Source: Lysobacter sp. BMK333-48F3
Lineage (GTDB): Bacteria > Pseudomonadota > Gammaproteobacteria > Xanthomonadales > Xanthomonadaceae
Assembly: GCF_019733395.1 (NCBI RefSeq)
Contig: NZ_JAIHOO010000001.1
Location: forward strand, 3,658,501-3,722,500
Direction of reading: 5' to 3'
DNA length: 64,000 bases
The notes beneath the pieces were generated by a model. The model ran no database searches. It had not been told where the DNA came from and saw only the letters and a list, made by a program, of their open reading frames with translations. Position 1 is the stretch's first letter, and the number at the start of each line of letters is the position of its first letter. The translations under genes were made by a program, and so were the position numbers. Below, piece by piece: positions 40,201 to 49,257 of the stretch.

Positions 40201-42258
40201 GGAATCGCGTTCTCGTCCGCCGGTACGTTCAGCGGCACGCCGGTGCTGGCCGGCAGCTACAGCTTCACCGTCCGCTCCACCGACGATGCCGGCTACAACA
40301 GCACCGTCGCTTACACCATCGTCATCGCCGACGCGGTGCCGGTCGCGGTCGACGACAGCGCCAGCACCCTGGCCAACAGCCCGGTGACGATCAATGTGGT
40401 CGCCAACGACACCGGCATCATCAGCTCGATCGCGATCGCCACTCCTGCCAGCCACGGCAGCGCCGCGGTCAGCGGCACCAGCGTGATCTACACGCCGGCC
40501 GCCAACTACTTCGGCAGCGACAGCTTCACCTACACCGCGACCGGACCGGGCGGCACCTCGGCCCCGGCGACCGTGACCGTTACGGTCGCGGCGTTGCCGG
40601 TGCCGGTCGGCCAGCCGCAGACCGCGACCACCCTGTCGACCACGGCGGTGACCATCGATGCGGCGACCGGAGCCACCGGCAGTCCGTTCACCGGCGTGAC
40701 CCTGCTGGCGCCGCCGAGCTCGGGCACGGCGACGGTCGACGGAACCCGCATCACCTACACCCCGGCCGCGGACACGGCCGGCGCGATCGTCCTGAACTAC
40801 ACGCTCAACAACGCCTTCGGCCCGTCGGCGCCGATCGCCTCGACCATCACCGTCAACGCGGTGCCGGTGGCGGTGTCGCAGCGGGTGCGCACGGTCGCGG
40901 GCGCGGCGGTCGTGGTCGAGCTGACCACCGGCGCACGCGGCGGCCCGTTCACCGCGGCCACCCTGGTCTCGCTGACTCCGGCCAGTTCGGGCACGGCGAC
41001 GATCGTCGGCTCCGGCGGCGGCTTCCAGTTGCGCTATACGCCGGTGATCGGCTACGCCGGCGTGGCCGTGGCCAGCTTCACGATCAGCAATGCGCACGCG
41101 ACCTCGACGGTGGCGACGATCGAAATAGAGGTCGCCCCGCGCAGCGATCCGTCCAAGGACGCCGAAGTGCTCGGCCTGCTCGGCGCGCAAACCTCGGCGG
41201 CGCGGCGTTTCGCCAATTCGCAGATCGGCAACTTCCAGCAGCGCATGCAGGGGCTGCACGAAGGCGGCGAGAACGGGGCGCGTTTCGACAACGGGCTGAG
41301 CTTCTCGATCGATTCGCGCTGCCGCGACGAAGCGCGCCGCACCCCGGGCAGCGATTGCCGTCAGGCCTTGCTCGGCGACGACGCCGCGACGATGCAGGAA
41401 CCCGCGCCGGTGGCCGGCAGCGGCAGCCGTTACGGCGTGTGGACCGGCGGCACCATCAACAGCGGCAACCGCGACGGCCGCAGCGGCTCGGCCGGCTTCG
41501 ATTTCGAGACCAGCGGCATCAGCGCCGGCGCCGACGTGCGCCTCAGCGATGCCTTCGCCCTCGGCGGCGGCATCGGCTACGGCCGCGACGACACCGACGT
41601 CGGCCAGCGCGGCAGCCGCAGCGAGGCCGAGAGCTACAGCCTGGTCGGCTATGCCAGCTACCACCCGGGCAAGACCTTCTACCTCGACGGCCTGCTCGGC
41701 TATCAGTGGCTGTCGTTCGACACCCGCCGCTACGTCACCGACACCGGCGGCATGGTGCGCGGCTCGCGCGACGGCAAGCAGTGGTTCGGTTCGGTCTCGG
41801 CCGGCTTCGAGCACCAGCGCGACCGCCTGCGGGTGACCCCGTACGCGCGCCTGGACATCGCCCGCGCGCGCCTGGACGGCTACACCGAGCACGGCGACCC
41901 GCTGTATGCGCTGCACTATCGCGACCAGGACGTCGACACCACCACCACCAGCCTGGGCCTGCGCATCGACTACCGCTACGACATGAGCTGGGGCCGGTTG
42001 TCGCCGCGGGTGCTGCTGGAGTACCAGCACGACTTCGAGGACGACAGCATCGCGACGATGAGCTACGCCGACATGGTCGGCGGGCCGTTCTACCGCGCGC
42101 GCATCCTCGGCCTGGACCGCAACCGCTACGTGTTCGGTCTCGGCGCGGTGCTGCAGGGCGAACGCGACTGGGCGCTGCGCTTCGAGTACCGCGGCCTGTT
42201 CGGCAGCGGCAACGACGACGATCACAGCTTCCTGATCAACTTCGAGAAGAAATACTGA
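37225..42258 (+). CDS. giant Ig-repeat autotransporter (putative adhesin)
   Basis: 1677 residues. A long signal (1-44, ending GTASAQ) leads into a passenger of repeated beta modules. I count nine He_PIG-type putative Ig domains, each with a form of 'VGxAYSxxLSASGGxxPYxY', 'AGTLPxGLxLS' and 'LSGTPTxxG'. There are also two full and three looser Big_9/cadherin-like units ('YYGADSFTYTATNGAGTSAP', 'YFGSDSFTYTATGPGGTSAP'). A linker (about 1300-1400) joins an autotransporter beta-barrel (about 1403-1677: 'YGVWTGGTINSGNRDGRSGS' to 'SFLINFEKKY') ending in an aromatic residue, as outer-membrane proteins do. It should expose the passenger on the cell surface. ATG 37225 follows GGGGGAA. Confidence 0.92.
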   Translation: MDRHFVLGADRAPARHSNPGGLWSALLCLCGLLSLWSGTASAQSVHCAPMTISVANGATHVIDASACDGPDDGGIGGIATPPTHGTATTNVFAQTVTYTHNGNTATSDSFAFEDGVGGTVAVTVNIGAPTSPITVTPATLSPVLGQAFSATMGASGGTDPYTFVHTAGTLPTGMTFSAGTFGGTPTQRGTFPISITVTDSSTPTPLSTVKSYSIVIPTVAPTISPTTLPAPAVGIAYNATLSSSGGVAPYTYSVQAEPNLLPPGLSLASTTGVISGTPTTTGTYTFRILSDDDSTAQDGSPNIGSRLYTVTVAAAPTIVVNPTTLPNATAAVAYSQTITASGGTAPYSFAITAGTLPAGLTLSSTGSLSGTPSAVGTFNFTVTATDANSFVGSRAYSVVVAPPNISVDPPTLPAATVGVAYSQALSASGGNGSYTFSAPPGTLPPGLSISAGGVLSGTPTAGGSFNFMIIAADQSTGAGAPYTGSRAYIFTVNPATVTLPATALANGTVASAYSATLNPASGGTSPYSYALTAGALPPGMTLAASTGTLSGTPTAPGTFNFAVVATDSSTGSGPYNSAPRGYALQIVDIAPVANPVSATVAYNAGATPITLSITGGTPASVAIGSAPAHGTAIASGTSITYQPTAGYYGADSFTYTATNGAGTSAPATVTITVAPPAVTVTPSGPLSTQVGASYSVSFTWSGGTAPYGSYSASGLPAGLGLTATGSDSLTISGTPTQAGSFTVNVQATDSSTGDGPSTKSESFTLTVGAPTLSMTPAAGAIPMPYGVATTVNFSASGGTPTYSFSLTAGALPVGVSLSSAGVLSGTPTVPGLYTLSIRATDSSTGTGAPFQITQNYVIQVGAPTITIDPPSLPDGTAGTAYSANFSASGGIAPYSYSLLAGSLPIGMSFSSAGALSGVPRSDGNFSITVRATDANGQNAAVVRTFRIDPATVVISPATLPNGVVGTAYGQSLSSSGGIAPYTYSIVSGALPVGIAFSSAGTFSGTPVLAGSYSFTVRSTDDAGYNSTVAYTIVIADAVPVAVDDSASTLANSPVTINVVANDTGIISSIAIATPASHGSAAVSGTSVIYTPAANYFGSDSFTYTATGPGGTSAPATVTVTVAALPVPVGQPQTATTLSTTAVTIDAATGATGSPFTGVTLLAPPSSGTATVDGTRITYTPAADTAGAIVLNYTLNNAFGPSAPIASTITVNAVPVAVSQRVRTVAGAAVVVELTTGARGGPFTAATLVSLTPASSGTATIVGSGGGFQLRYTPVIGYAGVAVASFTISNAHATSTVATIEIEVAPRSDPSKDAEVLGLLGAQTSAARRFANSQIGNFQQRMQGLHEGGENGARFDNGLSFSIDSRCRDEARRTPGSDCRQALLGDDAATMQEPAPVAGSGSRYGVWTGGTINSGNRDGRSGSAGFDFETSGISAGADVRLSDAFALGGGIGYGRDDTDVGQRGSRSEAESYSLVGYASYHPGKTFYLDGLLGYQWLSFDTRRYVTDTGGMVRGSRDGKQWFGSVSAGFEHQRDRLRVTPYARLDIARARLDGYTEHGDPLYALHYRDQDVDTTTTSLGLRIDYRYDMSWGRLSPRVLLEYQHDFEDDSIATMSYADMVGGPFYRARILGLDRNRYVFGLGAVLQGERDWALRFEYRGLFGSGNDDDHSFLINFEKKY

Positions 42259-42267
42259 GGCGCCGGC

Positions 42268-42289
42268 GGGCGCGGCCACGGCCGCGCCC
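42268..42289 (+). terminator. hairpin after the autotransporter
   Basis: GGGCGCGGCC-AC-GGCCGCGCCC, a 10-bp perfect stem starting 9 bp after the stop codon. No T run follows. It probably ends the autotransporter transcript. Confidence 0.65.
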
Positions 42290-42370
42290 GTCGCCAGGGC
42301 AGGGCGGGGCGGCCCACGGCGGCCGCCGAAGTGCCAAGATGGGGGCCCGCGCCACTGCGTCCCCGCCGCG

Positions 42371-43039
42371 ATGTCCGACTCTTCTCCCCCCTCCGCCGAA
42401 CGCGAGCCCGCACGCCTGTCCGACGCGGCCCTGGCGCAGTTGCCGCTGCAACTGCCCGAGGAACTGCGCGGCGCGCTGGAAGCCGCTTATGCGGCGCCGC
42501 CGCGCGCTTACCACAACCTCGGCCATGTCGCCGAAGTGCTGGGCCATTACGCCGACGTCGCCGCCGGCCCCGGCTGGCGACAGCCGGTCGAGGTCGCGCT
42601 GGCGGTGCTGTACCACGACGCGATCTACCACGCCGGCCGGCGCGACAACGAGGCGCGTTCGGCGCAGTTGGCGCGCGAGCATATCGCGCGCTGGTTGCCG
42701 CAGGCCGGCATCGATGCCGACCGCGTCGCCGGACTGATCGAGCTGACCGCGCGCCACGGCGCGATCGCGCGCGAGGACGTGGACGAGGAAGCCCGGCTGT
42801 TCCTGGACGGCGACATGGCCATCCTCGGCGCCGCGACCGCGCAGTTCGACGCTTACGATCGCGGCATCGCTTCGGAGTACCGCGGCCACGTGCCGGGGCC
42901 GTTGTTCCGGCTCAACCGCAGGCGCTTTCTCAAGGGCCTGCTCAAGCGCGAGCGGATCTTCCTCAGCGACTACTACCACGCCCGCTACGATGCGGCGGCG
43001 CGCAACAACCTGCGCCGCGCCGTCACCACCAAGCGTTGA
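42371..43039 (+). CDS. HD-domain predicted metal-dependent phosphohydrolase
   Basis: 222 residues. HD-superfamily metal ligands are visible: His48 and His52 in 'RAYHNLGHV', His82-Asp83 in 'AVLYHDAIYH', and an Asp in 'LFLDGDMAILG'. The pattern 'YHNLGHVAEVLGHY' followed by 'LYHDAIY' is that of small uncharacterised bacterial HD proteins related to N-methyl-D-aspartate-receptor-binding-protein-like hydrolases. They are thought to cleave phosphate from nucleotides or other small molecules. Cytoplasmic. It starts 112 bp after the autotransporter and ends at a hairpin shared with the convergent HPF gene. Confidence 0.83.
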   Translation: MSDSSPPSAEREPARLSDAALAQLPLQLPEELRGALEAAYAAPPRAYHNLGHVAEVLGHYADVAAGPGWRQPVEVALAVLYHDAIYHAGRRDNEARSAQLAREHIARWLPQAGIDADRVAGLIELTARHGAIAREDVDEEARLFLDGDMAILGAATAQFDAYDRGIASEYRGHVPGPLFRLNRRRFLKGLLKRERIFLSDYYHARYDAAARNNLRRAVTTKR

Positions 43040-43080
43040 GGCCGCCGCAGCGGAGCGCGCGCCGGTCGGCGCACAAGAAA

Positions 43081-43105
43081 GGCGCGCCCGCAGGACGGGC
43101 GCGCC
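43081..43105. terminator. bidirectional hairpin between HD and HPF genes
   Basis: A 10-bp perfect stem GGCGCGCCCG / CGGGCGCGCC with loop CAGGA lies between two converging genes, preceded by AAGAAA on the plus strand. It suits termination from either side. Confidence 0.7.
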
Positions 43106-43197
43106 CGGAGGGGCGACCGGTTCGCGGTCGCCGGGGCCGCAGCGCCCGGCAAGGACCGGCCGGGGCGCGCGGAACGTGACGGGCAGGGAGGCGGCGC

Positions 43198-43509
43198 TTA
43201 CGCCCTCAGGCGGCCCAGCGAGCCGTCCAGCACGCGCTGCAGCTTGCGCGCCGCGCCGCTGATCGCCGCGCGCATGGTGTCGGCATCCTCGGTCGCGGCC
43301 ACCGGCGGCCGGCCTTCGAGGCGGGCTTCGATGGTGCAGTGCTTGTCGCCGCCGCCGGACTTGGCGCCGTTGACGTCGCGCAGATGCACTTCGACCCGGG
43401 TGACCTGGTCGCGGTAGCGACCCAGGCTGTGATCGACCACGCCTTCGACGTGTTGGGCGAGCGATTCGTCGCCGCGCAGGTGATGGTCGGTGTTGAGCTG
43501 AACCTTCAT
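43198..43509 (-). CDS. HPF/RaiA-family ribosome-associated protein
   Basis: 103 residues, starting MKVQLNTDHHLRGDESLAQH, with 'VEGVVDHSLGRYRDQVTRVE', 'HLRDVNGAKSGGGDKHCTIE' and 'DADTMRAAISGAARKLQRVL'. This is the beta-alpha-beta-beta-beta-alpha fold of hibernation factors, which bind the 30S subunit when growth stops. It lacks the basic end of classical HPF, so ribosome binding is a family inference. It has a textbook AAAGGAGG ribosome site, suggesting strong expression. Single gene, divergent from TrhO across 287 bp. Confidence 0.85.
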   Translation of the reverse strand: MKVQLNTDHHLRGDESLAQHVEGVVDHSLGRYRDQVTRVEVHLRDVNGAKSGGGDKHCTIEARLEGRPPVAATEDADTMRAAISGAARKLQRVLDGSLGRLRA

Positions 43510-43796
43510 GCAGACGCCTCCTTTGGCGCAGTGAGAGGGCGAAGCCGCCGCCCCTGCGGCGGCTTCTCGCACGGTCCGCGCATTCGCGTTGCGGCCATGC
43601 CCTAAGTCCGACCGGGGATGCCGCGGAAGGTTCTCGCGGCGTTCAGCTTCGGCCCAGGCGGAACATGCGAGCCTCGCGGATCGGCTGCGCGGGCCGGAGC
43701 CCGATTCGGCAAAGACGGCCGCAAGGGCCGGACGCCAGGGGCGGGCGTCCGGGCTGGGCGTCCGGGTTGAAACGGCGCCCAAGGTAGAATGGACCG

Positions 43797-44537
43797 ATGA
43801 TCGTCAATATCGCCGCCTACCATTTCGTCGCCATCGCCGATCCGCCGGCGTTGGCCGCGCGCCTGCGCGAGCGGGCGCAGGCGCTGCAGCTGCGCGGCAC
43901 CGCCCTGGTCGCGGAAGAGGGCATCAACCTGTTCCTGGCCGGCACGGCCGAGGCGATCGAAGACTTGCTGGCCGAGCTGCGCGCCGATCCGCGCTTCGCC
44001 GATCTGATCGTCAAGTACAGCCGCAGCCGCAGCGCGCCGTTCGCCCGGCTGAAGGTCAAGCTCAAGCGCGAGATCATCGCTTTCCGCCGCGACGGCGCCT
44101 CGCCGCTGCAAGAGCGCGCTCCGGCGGTGTCGCCTCAGACCCTGGCGCGCTGGCTCGACGCCGGTCGCGACGACGCCGGCCGGCCGGTGGTGTTGCTGGA
44201 CACGCGCAATCGCGAAGAGATCGGCTACGGCAGCTTCGCCGATGCCTTGACCCTGCCGATCGACAACTTCACCGACCTGCCCGAAGCGCTGGCGCCGCAC
44301 CGCGCCGCGCTCGCCGACGCCACCGTGGTCAGCTTCTGCACCGGCGGCATCCGCTGCGAAAAGGCGGCGTTGTGGCTGCGCGCCGACGGCATGGACAATC
44401 TGCTCCAGCTCGACGGCGGCATCCTCGGCTATTTCGAGCAGGTCGGCGGCCGCCACTACGACGGCGGCTGCTTCGTGTTCGACGAGCGGGTCGCCCTGGA
44501 TCCGCAGCTGCAACCGCTGCACGACGCCGCGGCCTGA
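43797..44537 (+). CDS. trhO: oxygen-dependent tRNA uridine(34) hydroxylase TrhO (rhodanese family)
   Basis: 246 residues. An N-terminal acylphosphatase-like domain ('VNIAAYHFVAIADPPALAAR', 'GTALVAEEGINLFLAGT') is followed by a rhodanese domain with 'VVLLDTRNREEIGYGSFADA' and the active-site loop 'VVSFCTGGIRCEKAALW' (Cys181). This is the TrhO/YceA arrangement; TrhO hydroxylates U34 of tRNAs to 5-hydroxyuridine. It is shorter than E. coli TrhO (about 350 residues) because the C-terminal Cys-rich part is missing, as in many relatives. Cytoplasmic. Confidence 0.9.
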   Translation: MIVNIAAYHFVAIADPPALAARLRERAQALQLRGTALVAEEGINLFLAGTAEAIEDLLAELRADPRFADLIVKYSRSRSAPFARLKVKLKREIIAFRRDGASPLQERAPAVSPQTLARWLDAGRDDAGRPVVLLDTRNREEIGYGSFADALTLPIDNFTDLPEALAPHRAALADATVVSFCTGGIRCEKAALWLRADGMDNLLQLDGGILGYFEQVGGRHYDGGCFVFDERVALDPQLQPLHDAAA

Positions 44538-44727
44538 CCGTTTCGACGGATTTCGCGACTTTTACCGTTTCTTACAAACTATTAACCCGGCCACGCCGGG
44601 CGAACGGTTAGTCTGCGCGTTCGTGTCGCGCCTGCGCCTTCGCGCCGGCCTCCCCCGACGACGCGCCGCGAGCGGGCGGCCTGCGCAACGGCAGGCGCCC
44701 GCGCTTGCATCAGAACGAGGATTTTCG

Positions 44728-45363
44728 ATGAACCGACGCTCGCTTTCCGCCCTGTCCGCGCTCGCGCTCGCGCTCGCCGTCGCGGCGCTCGCCGCGTGCA
44801 GCCAGGGCGCGCCGGTCAATACTGCCGCCCCGCAGGAAACCACCGCACCGCCGCCGCCGGCACCGCAGTCGGTGCCCGATCCGGCCGCCGACCCGGGCAC
44901 CCGCGCCTCGCCGCCGGTGCTGACTCCGGTCGCGCTGGGCACGTTCGAACCCGGCAACCCGCTGGCCGCGGCGATGACCGGAAAACTGACCATCGACGAT
45001 CTCGAGCTCAAGGGCGAGAACGGCGCGCTGTACAAGACCGAGCGCGTCGCCCTGGTGCGCGGCGGCGACCAATACGCCGCCGGCGAAACCTATGGCGCGG
45101 TCATGCAGGTCGAGGCCAGCCAGGCGATCGAGTTGCGTCGGGTGATCGAGCAGACGCCGCCGGAAAAGGCCCCGGCCAATGCCTATTGCGGCACCACCCC
45201 GACCGGTTTCATCGCCCTGGCCAAGGTCAGCGAGGCCGGCGGCGACGTGATCAAGCTGATCGCGCTGCAGGGCAGCGACCTGCCGGCGGCGACGTCGCAG
45301 GGTGTGGGCCTGTGCGCGTCGATGTTCTATATGGGCAAGGCGCAGGAGAAGGCCGCGGGTTGA
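44728..45363 (+). CDS. putative lipoprotein, unknown function
   Basis: 211 residues. The N-terminus is a lipoprotein signal (MNRRSLSALSALALALAVAA then LAAC, Cys at about 24). A Pro/Ala-rich linker (about 30-65) leads to a compact domain with 'KLTIDDLELKGENGALYKTE', 'RRVIEQTPPEKAPANAYCGT' and 'VIKLIALQGSDLPAATSQGV'. Two Cys (CGT and LCAS) could form a disulfide in the periplasm. A ribosome site ACGAGG precedes ATG 44728. I do not recognise the family. It follows TrhO by 190 bp and is convergent with the flavoprotein gene. Confidence 0.75.
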   Translation: MNRRSLSALSALALALAVAALAACSQGAPVNTAAPQETTAPPPPAPQSVPDPAADPGTRASPPVLTPVALGTFEPGNPLAAAMTGKLTIDDLELKGENGALYKTERVALVRGGDQYAAGETYGAVMQVEASQAIELRRVIEQTPPEKAPANAYCGTTPTGFIALAKVSEAGGDVIKLIALQGSDLPAATSQGVGLCASMFYMGKAQEKAAG

Positions 45364-45437
45364 GCGGCCTTGGCGTTGCGCGATCCAAGCTTCGAGCGCT
45401 CGGGGCTTCGGCTGCGGCGCTCCCGTACACCGCTGCG

Positions 45438-45470
45438 GATGTCGCGGCTCACGCCGCTCCTACAGGAGAC
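45438..45470. repeat. dispersed GTAGGAGCGGCG element supplying a stop codon
   Basis: Read on the minus strand, CTGTAGGAGCGGCGTGAGCCGCGAC overlaps the 3' end of the flavoprotein gene. The TGA between the two GC-rich arms is that gene's stop codon. Other copies lie at about 14571, 28702, 48525, 48591, 48986, 57783 and 57941. Confidence 0.85.
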
Positions 45471-46717
45471 CGCGTCGCCAGCAGGCGGCGGGCGGCGGCG
45501 TCGCCGGCGATCAGGCCGCTGGCGAAACAGGCGGTCAGCAGGTAGCCGCCGGTCGGCGCTTCCCAATCGAGCATTTCGCCGGCGCAATACACCGCGTCGG
45601 CTAGCCCTTGCAGCCGCAGTTGCGCGTCCATCGCCTCCAGGCGCACTCCGCCGGCGCTGCTGATCGCCTCGGCGATCGGGCGCGCGCTGCGCAGGCGCAG
45701 CGGCAGGCGCTTGATCGTGCGCGCGACCGTGGCCGCGTCGTCCAGGCCGTGCTTGCCGAGGATCTCGAACACCAGCGCGGCCTTGACTCCGTCCAGCCCG
45801 GTCTGCCGGCGCAGGTGCTCGCCGACGCTGCGGCCGCGCCGCGGTTGGGCGAAATCGCGTTGCAGTCGCTCCAACTCGCGCCCCGGAGCGAGGTCCAGCT
45901 CCAGCACGCTGTCGCCGTGCGCGGCGATGGCGTCGCGCAGCCGCGCCGACAGCGCATAGATCAGGCTGCCCTCGATGCCGCCGGCGGTGACCACGCATTC
46001 GCCCTGCAGCGCCTGTTCGCCGTCGGCGTCGCGCCAGTGCGCGACCACCGGCTTGAGCGGCGCGCCGGCATGGCGCGAGGCGAAATGCTCGCTCCAGCCG
46101 ATGTCGAAGCCGCAGTTGGACGGCAGCAGCGCGGCGACGTCGATGCCGCGCTCGCGCAGCGGCGCCACCCAGGCGCCGTCCGAGCCCAGTTCCGGCCAAC
46201 TGCCGCCGCCGAGCGCGAGCACGCTGGCGGCCGCGCGCGCATGCACCTCGCCCTCGGGCGTGTCGAAGCGCAACGCGCCGTCTTCGGCCCAGCCGGTCCA
46301 GCGGTGCTGGACATGGAAGCGCACGCCGTCCTCGCGCAGCCGGCGCACCCAGCCGCGCAACAAAGGCGCGGCCTTGCGGTCGAGCGGGAACACCCGCCCC
46401 GAGCTGCCGACGTAGGTATCGACGCCGAAGCCGCGCGCCCACTCGCGCAACGCGTCGGCGTCGAAGCGGTCGAGCCAGCGGCCGACGGCTTCGGCGCGCG
46501 CGCCGTAGCGGCGGTCGAACGCCGGCCGCGGCTCGCAGTGGGTGAGGTTGAGCCCGCCCTTGCCGGCGATCAGGAACTTGCGCCCGACCGAGCCCTTGGC
46601 CTCGAACAGGTCGACCTCGACCCCGAGCGCGCGCGCGGTTTGCGCCGCCATCAGGCCGGCGGGGCCGCCGCCGACGATGGCCAGGCCGGGCAGGGTACGG
46701 GAGGAAACGGCGGACAT
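45449..46717 (-). CDS. NAD(P)/FAD-dependent flavoprotein, HI0933/YhiN family (TIGR03862 type)
   Basis: 422 residues. The N-terminal FAD-binding fold is 'LAIVGGGPAGLMAAQTARAL' with 'VEVDLFEAKGSVGRKFLIAG' and 'KGGLNLTH', the signature of HI0933/YhiN flavoproteins. 'SVLALGGGSWPELGSDG', 'VVTAGGIEGSLIYALSARL' and the C-terminal FAD block 'YCAGEMLDWEAPTGGYLLTA' complete it. These proteins bind FAD and are presumed oxidoreductases of unknown substrate. Start ATG 46715-46717. The last four residues and the stop come from a dispersed repeat element. Confidence 0.88.
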   Translation of the reverse strand: MSAVSSRTLPGLAIVGGGPAGLMAAQTARALGVEVDLFEAKGSVGRKFLIAGKGGLNLTHCEPRPAFDRRYGARAEAVGRWLDRFDADALREWARGFGVDTYVGSSGRVFPLDRKAAPLLRGWVRRLREDGVRFHVQHRWTGWAEDGALRFDTPEGEVHARAAASVLALGGGSWPELGSDGAWVAPLRERGIDVAALLPSNCGFDIGWSEHFASRHAGAPLKPVVAHWRDADGEQALQGECVVTAGGIEGSLIYALSARLRDAIAAHGDSVLELDLAPGRELERLQRDFAQPRRGRSVGEHLRRQTGLDGVKAALVFEILGKHGLDDAATVARTIKRLPLRLRSARPIAEAISSAGGVRLEAMDAQLRLQGLADAVYCAGEMLDWEAPTGGYLLTACFASGLIAGDAAARRLLATRSPVGAA

Positions 46718-46834
46718 GCGGCGGCAGCGGTGCGGGGGCCGGATAGTATGCCGCGCCGGCGATCCGCCCGTTCCGACCCTGGCGCGGCGGCGCGGCATCG
46801 CCCACAGTGCGGATTGCATCCGCGGAACCCGACC

Positions 46835-48484
46835 ATGCCCCGATCCGACTGGAAGACCCAAGGCGCCGGCCTGCTGCTGTGCCTGAGCGCGAGCGCCGCC
46901 GCCGTGCCCGCGACGGCTCGGCCCGCTGCCGACCAGCCCGCTGCCGAGCCGGCGCCGCTGCCGGAGCAGTTGCGCGACTTCGACGCCTATGTCGAAGGCG
47001 TGCGCCGCCAGTTCGAGGTGCCCGGCATCGCCGTCGCCATCGTCAAGGACGGCCGGGTGGTGCTGGAACGCGGCTACGGGGTCCGCGAGCTTGGCAAACC
47101 CGACACCGTGGACGCCCACACCCTGTTCGCCATCGCGTCCAACACCAAGGCCTTCACCGCCGCCGCGCTGTCGATGCTGGCCGACGACGGCAAGCTGAGC
47201 CTGGACGACCGGGTCATCGACCATCTGCCCTGGTTCCGCATGGCCGACCCTTACGTGACCCGGGAAATGCGCCTGCGCGACCTGCTCGCCCATCGCAGCG
47301 GCCTGGGCCTGGGCGCCGGCGATCTGCTGTACTGGCCGGGCACCGATTACAGCAACGAGGAAGTGGCGCGGCGCCTGGCCGAAGTGCCGCTGAGCGGCGG
47401 CTTCCGCGCCCAGTACGCCTACGACAACATCCTCTACGGCGTGGCCCAACTGGTGATCGAAAAGGCCAGCGGGCAGAGCTATCGCGAGTTCCTGGCGCAG
47501 CGCATCTTCCGACCGCTGGGCATGGACGAGACGCGCTACAACAGCGATGCCTTGCGTTCTGGCGACAAGGTGTCCAGCGGTCACGCCAAGGCCGATTTCA
47601 AGGATCTGCAACCGGCGCCGCGGATGACCTGGGCCAATGTCGCCGGCGCCGGCGGCCTGTATTCCAGCGTCCACGACATGAGCAAGTGGATGCGGGTCCA
47701 ACTCGACGGCGGCGTGTACGCGCGCAGCGGCGACAAGGAGCAGCGCTTGTTCAGCGCCAGGCGCCAGCAGGCGATGTGGTCGGTGGTGACGCCGATGCCG
47801 ATCGCCGAGCCCTCGGTGCCCGAGCTGGCCGCGGTGAAACCGAACTTCGCCGGCTACGGCGAGGGTTGGCAACTGACCGATTACCGCGGCCGCAAGCTGG
47901 TCTGGCATACCGGCGGCTGGCCGGGCATGGTCTCGCGGGTGACCCTGGTGCCCGAGCACAAGCTCGGCGTGGTGGTGCTGACCAATGCCGAACTGGCCGG
48001 AGCGTTCCAGGCGGTGACGATGCGCGCGCTGGACGCCTACCTGGACGCGCCGCGCACCGACTGGAACGCGGCGTATGCGGCGGCCCTGGCCAAGAGCCGC
48101 AGCAAGGCCGACGACGACTGGGCCAAACACCTGGCCGCGCGCGCGCCGGACTCGCGTCCGTCGCTGCCGGCGGCGGGCTATGCCGGCACCTACCGCGACC
48201 CGTGGTACGGCGACGTGCGCATCGAGGCCGCCGCCGACGGCAAGCTGCGCCTGCGTTTCAGCCGCACCGCGGAACTGGTCGGCACGCTCGAGCACTGGCA
48301 GCACGACAGCTTCATCGTGCGCTGGGATCGTCGCTGGCTCAACGCCGACGCCTTCGTCAATTTCGCCCTGACCGAGGACGGCAAGGTGCGCGAGTTGCGC
48401 ATGGAGGCGGTGTCGCCGCTGACCGATTTCAGTTTCGACTTCCAGGACCTGCGCTTGAGTCCGGTCGCGGCGTCCGGTTCCTGA
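46835..48484 (+). CDS. serine hydrolase, class C beta-lactamase/PBP-like, exported
   Basis: 549 residues. After a signal peptide (1-28) and an Ala/Pro linker comes the beta-lactamase-like domain. Its motifs are Ser102-x-x-Lys105 in 'FAIASNTKAFTAAALSMLAD', Tyr196-Asp-Asn in 'QYAYDNILYG', and His358-Thr-Gly-Gly in 'VWHTGGWPGMVSRVTL'. A C-terminal DUF3471-like beta domain ('GYAGTYRDPWYGDVRIEA') follows. Proteins of this layout are esterases, D-aminopeptidases or peptidases rather than true beta-lactamases. It should act in the periplasm. It is divergent from the flavoprotein gene by 117 bp. Confidence 0.89.
   Translation: MPRSDWKTQGAGLLLCLSASAAAVPATARPAADQPAAEPAPLPEQLRDFDAYVEGVRRQFEVPGIAVAIVKDGRVVLERGYGVRELGKPDTVDAHTLFAIASNTKAFTAAALSMLADDGKLSLDDRVIDHLPWFRMADPYVTREMRLRDLLAHRSGLGLGAGDLLYWPGTDYSNEEVARRLAEVPLSGGFRAQYAYDNILYGVAQLVIEKASGQSYREFLAQRIFRPLGMDETRYNSDALRSGDKVSSGHAKADFKDLQPAPRMTWANVAGAGGLYSSVHDMSKWMRVQLDGGVYARSGDKEQRLFSARRQQAMWSVVTPMPIAEPSVPELAAVKPNFAGYGEGWQLTDYRGRKLVWHTGGWPGMVSRVTLVPEHKLGVVVLTNAELAGAFQAVTMRALDAYLDAPRTDWNAAYAAALAKSRSKADDDWAKHLAARAPDSRPSLPAAGYAGTYRDPWYGDVRIEAAADGKLRLRFSRTAELVGTLEHWQHDSFIVRWDRRWLNADAFVNFALTEDGKVRELRMEAVSPLTDFSFDFQDLRLSPVAASGS

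Positions 48485-49257
<773 letters not shown>

Noticed and set aside
37303..42279. A 1658-codon open frame antisense to the autotransporter.
   Set aside because: It is a by-product of GC-rich codon use and the module repeats; its composition is low-complexity and it has no ribosome site or domain.
45449..48304. An extended reading of the flavoprotein gene through the serine hydrolase gene on the other strand.
   Set aside because: The FAD-binding start at 46717 and the clear serine hydrolase on the plus strand show the extension is chance.
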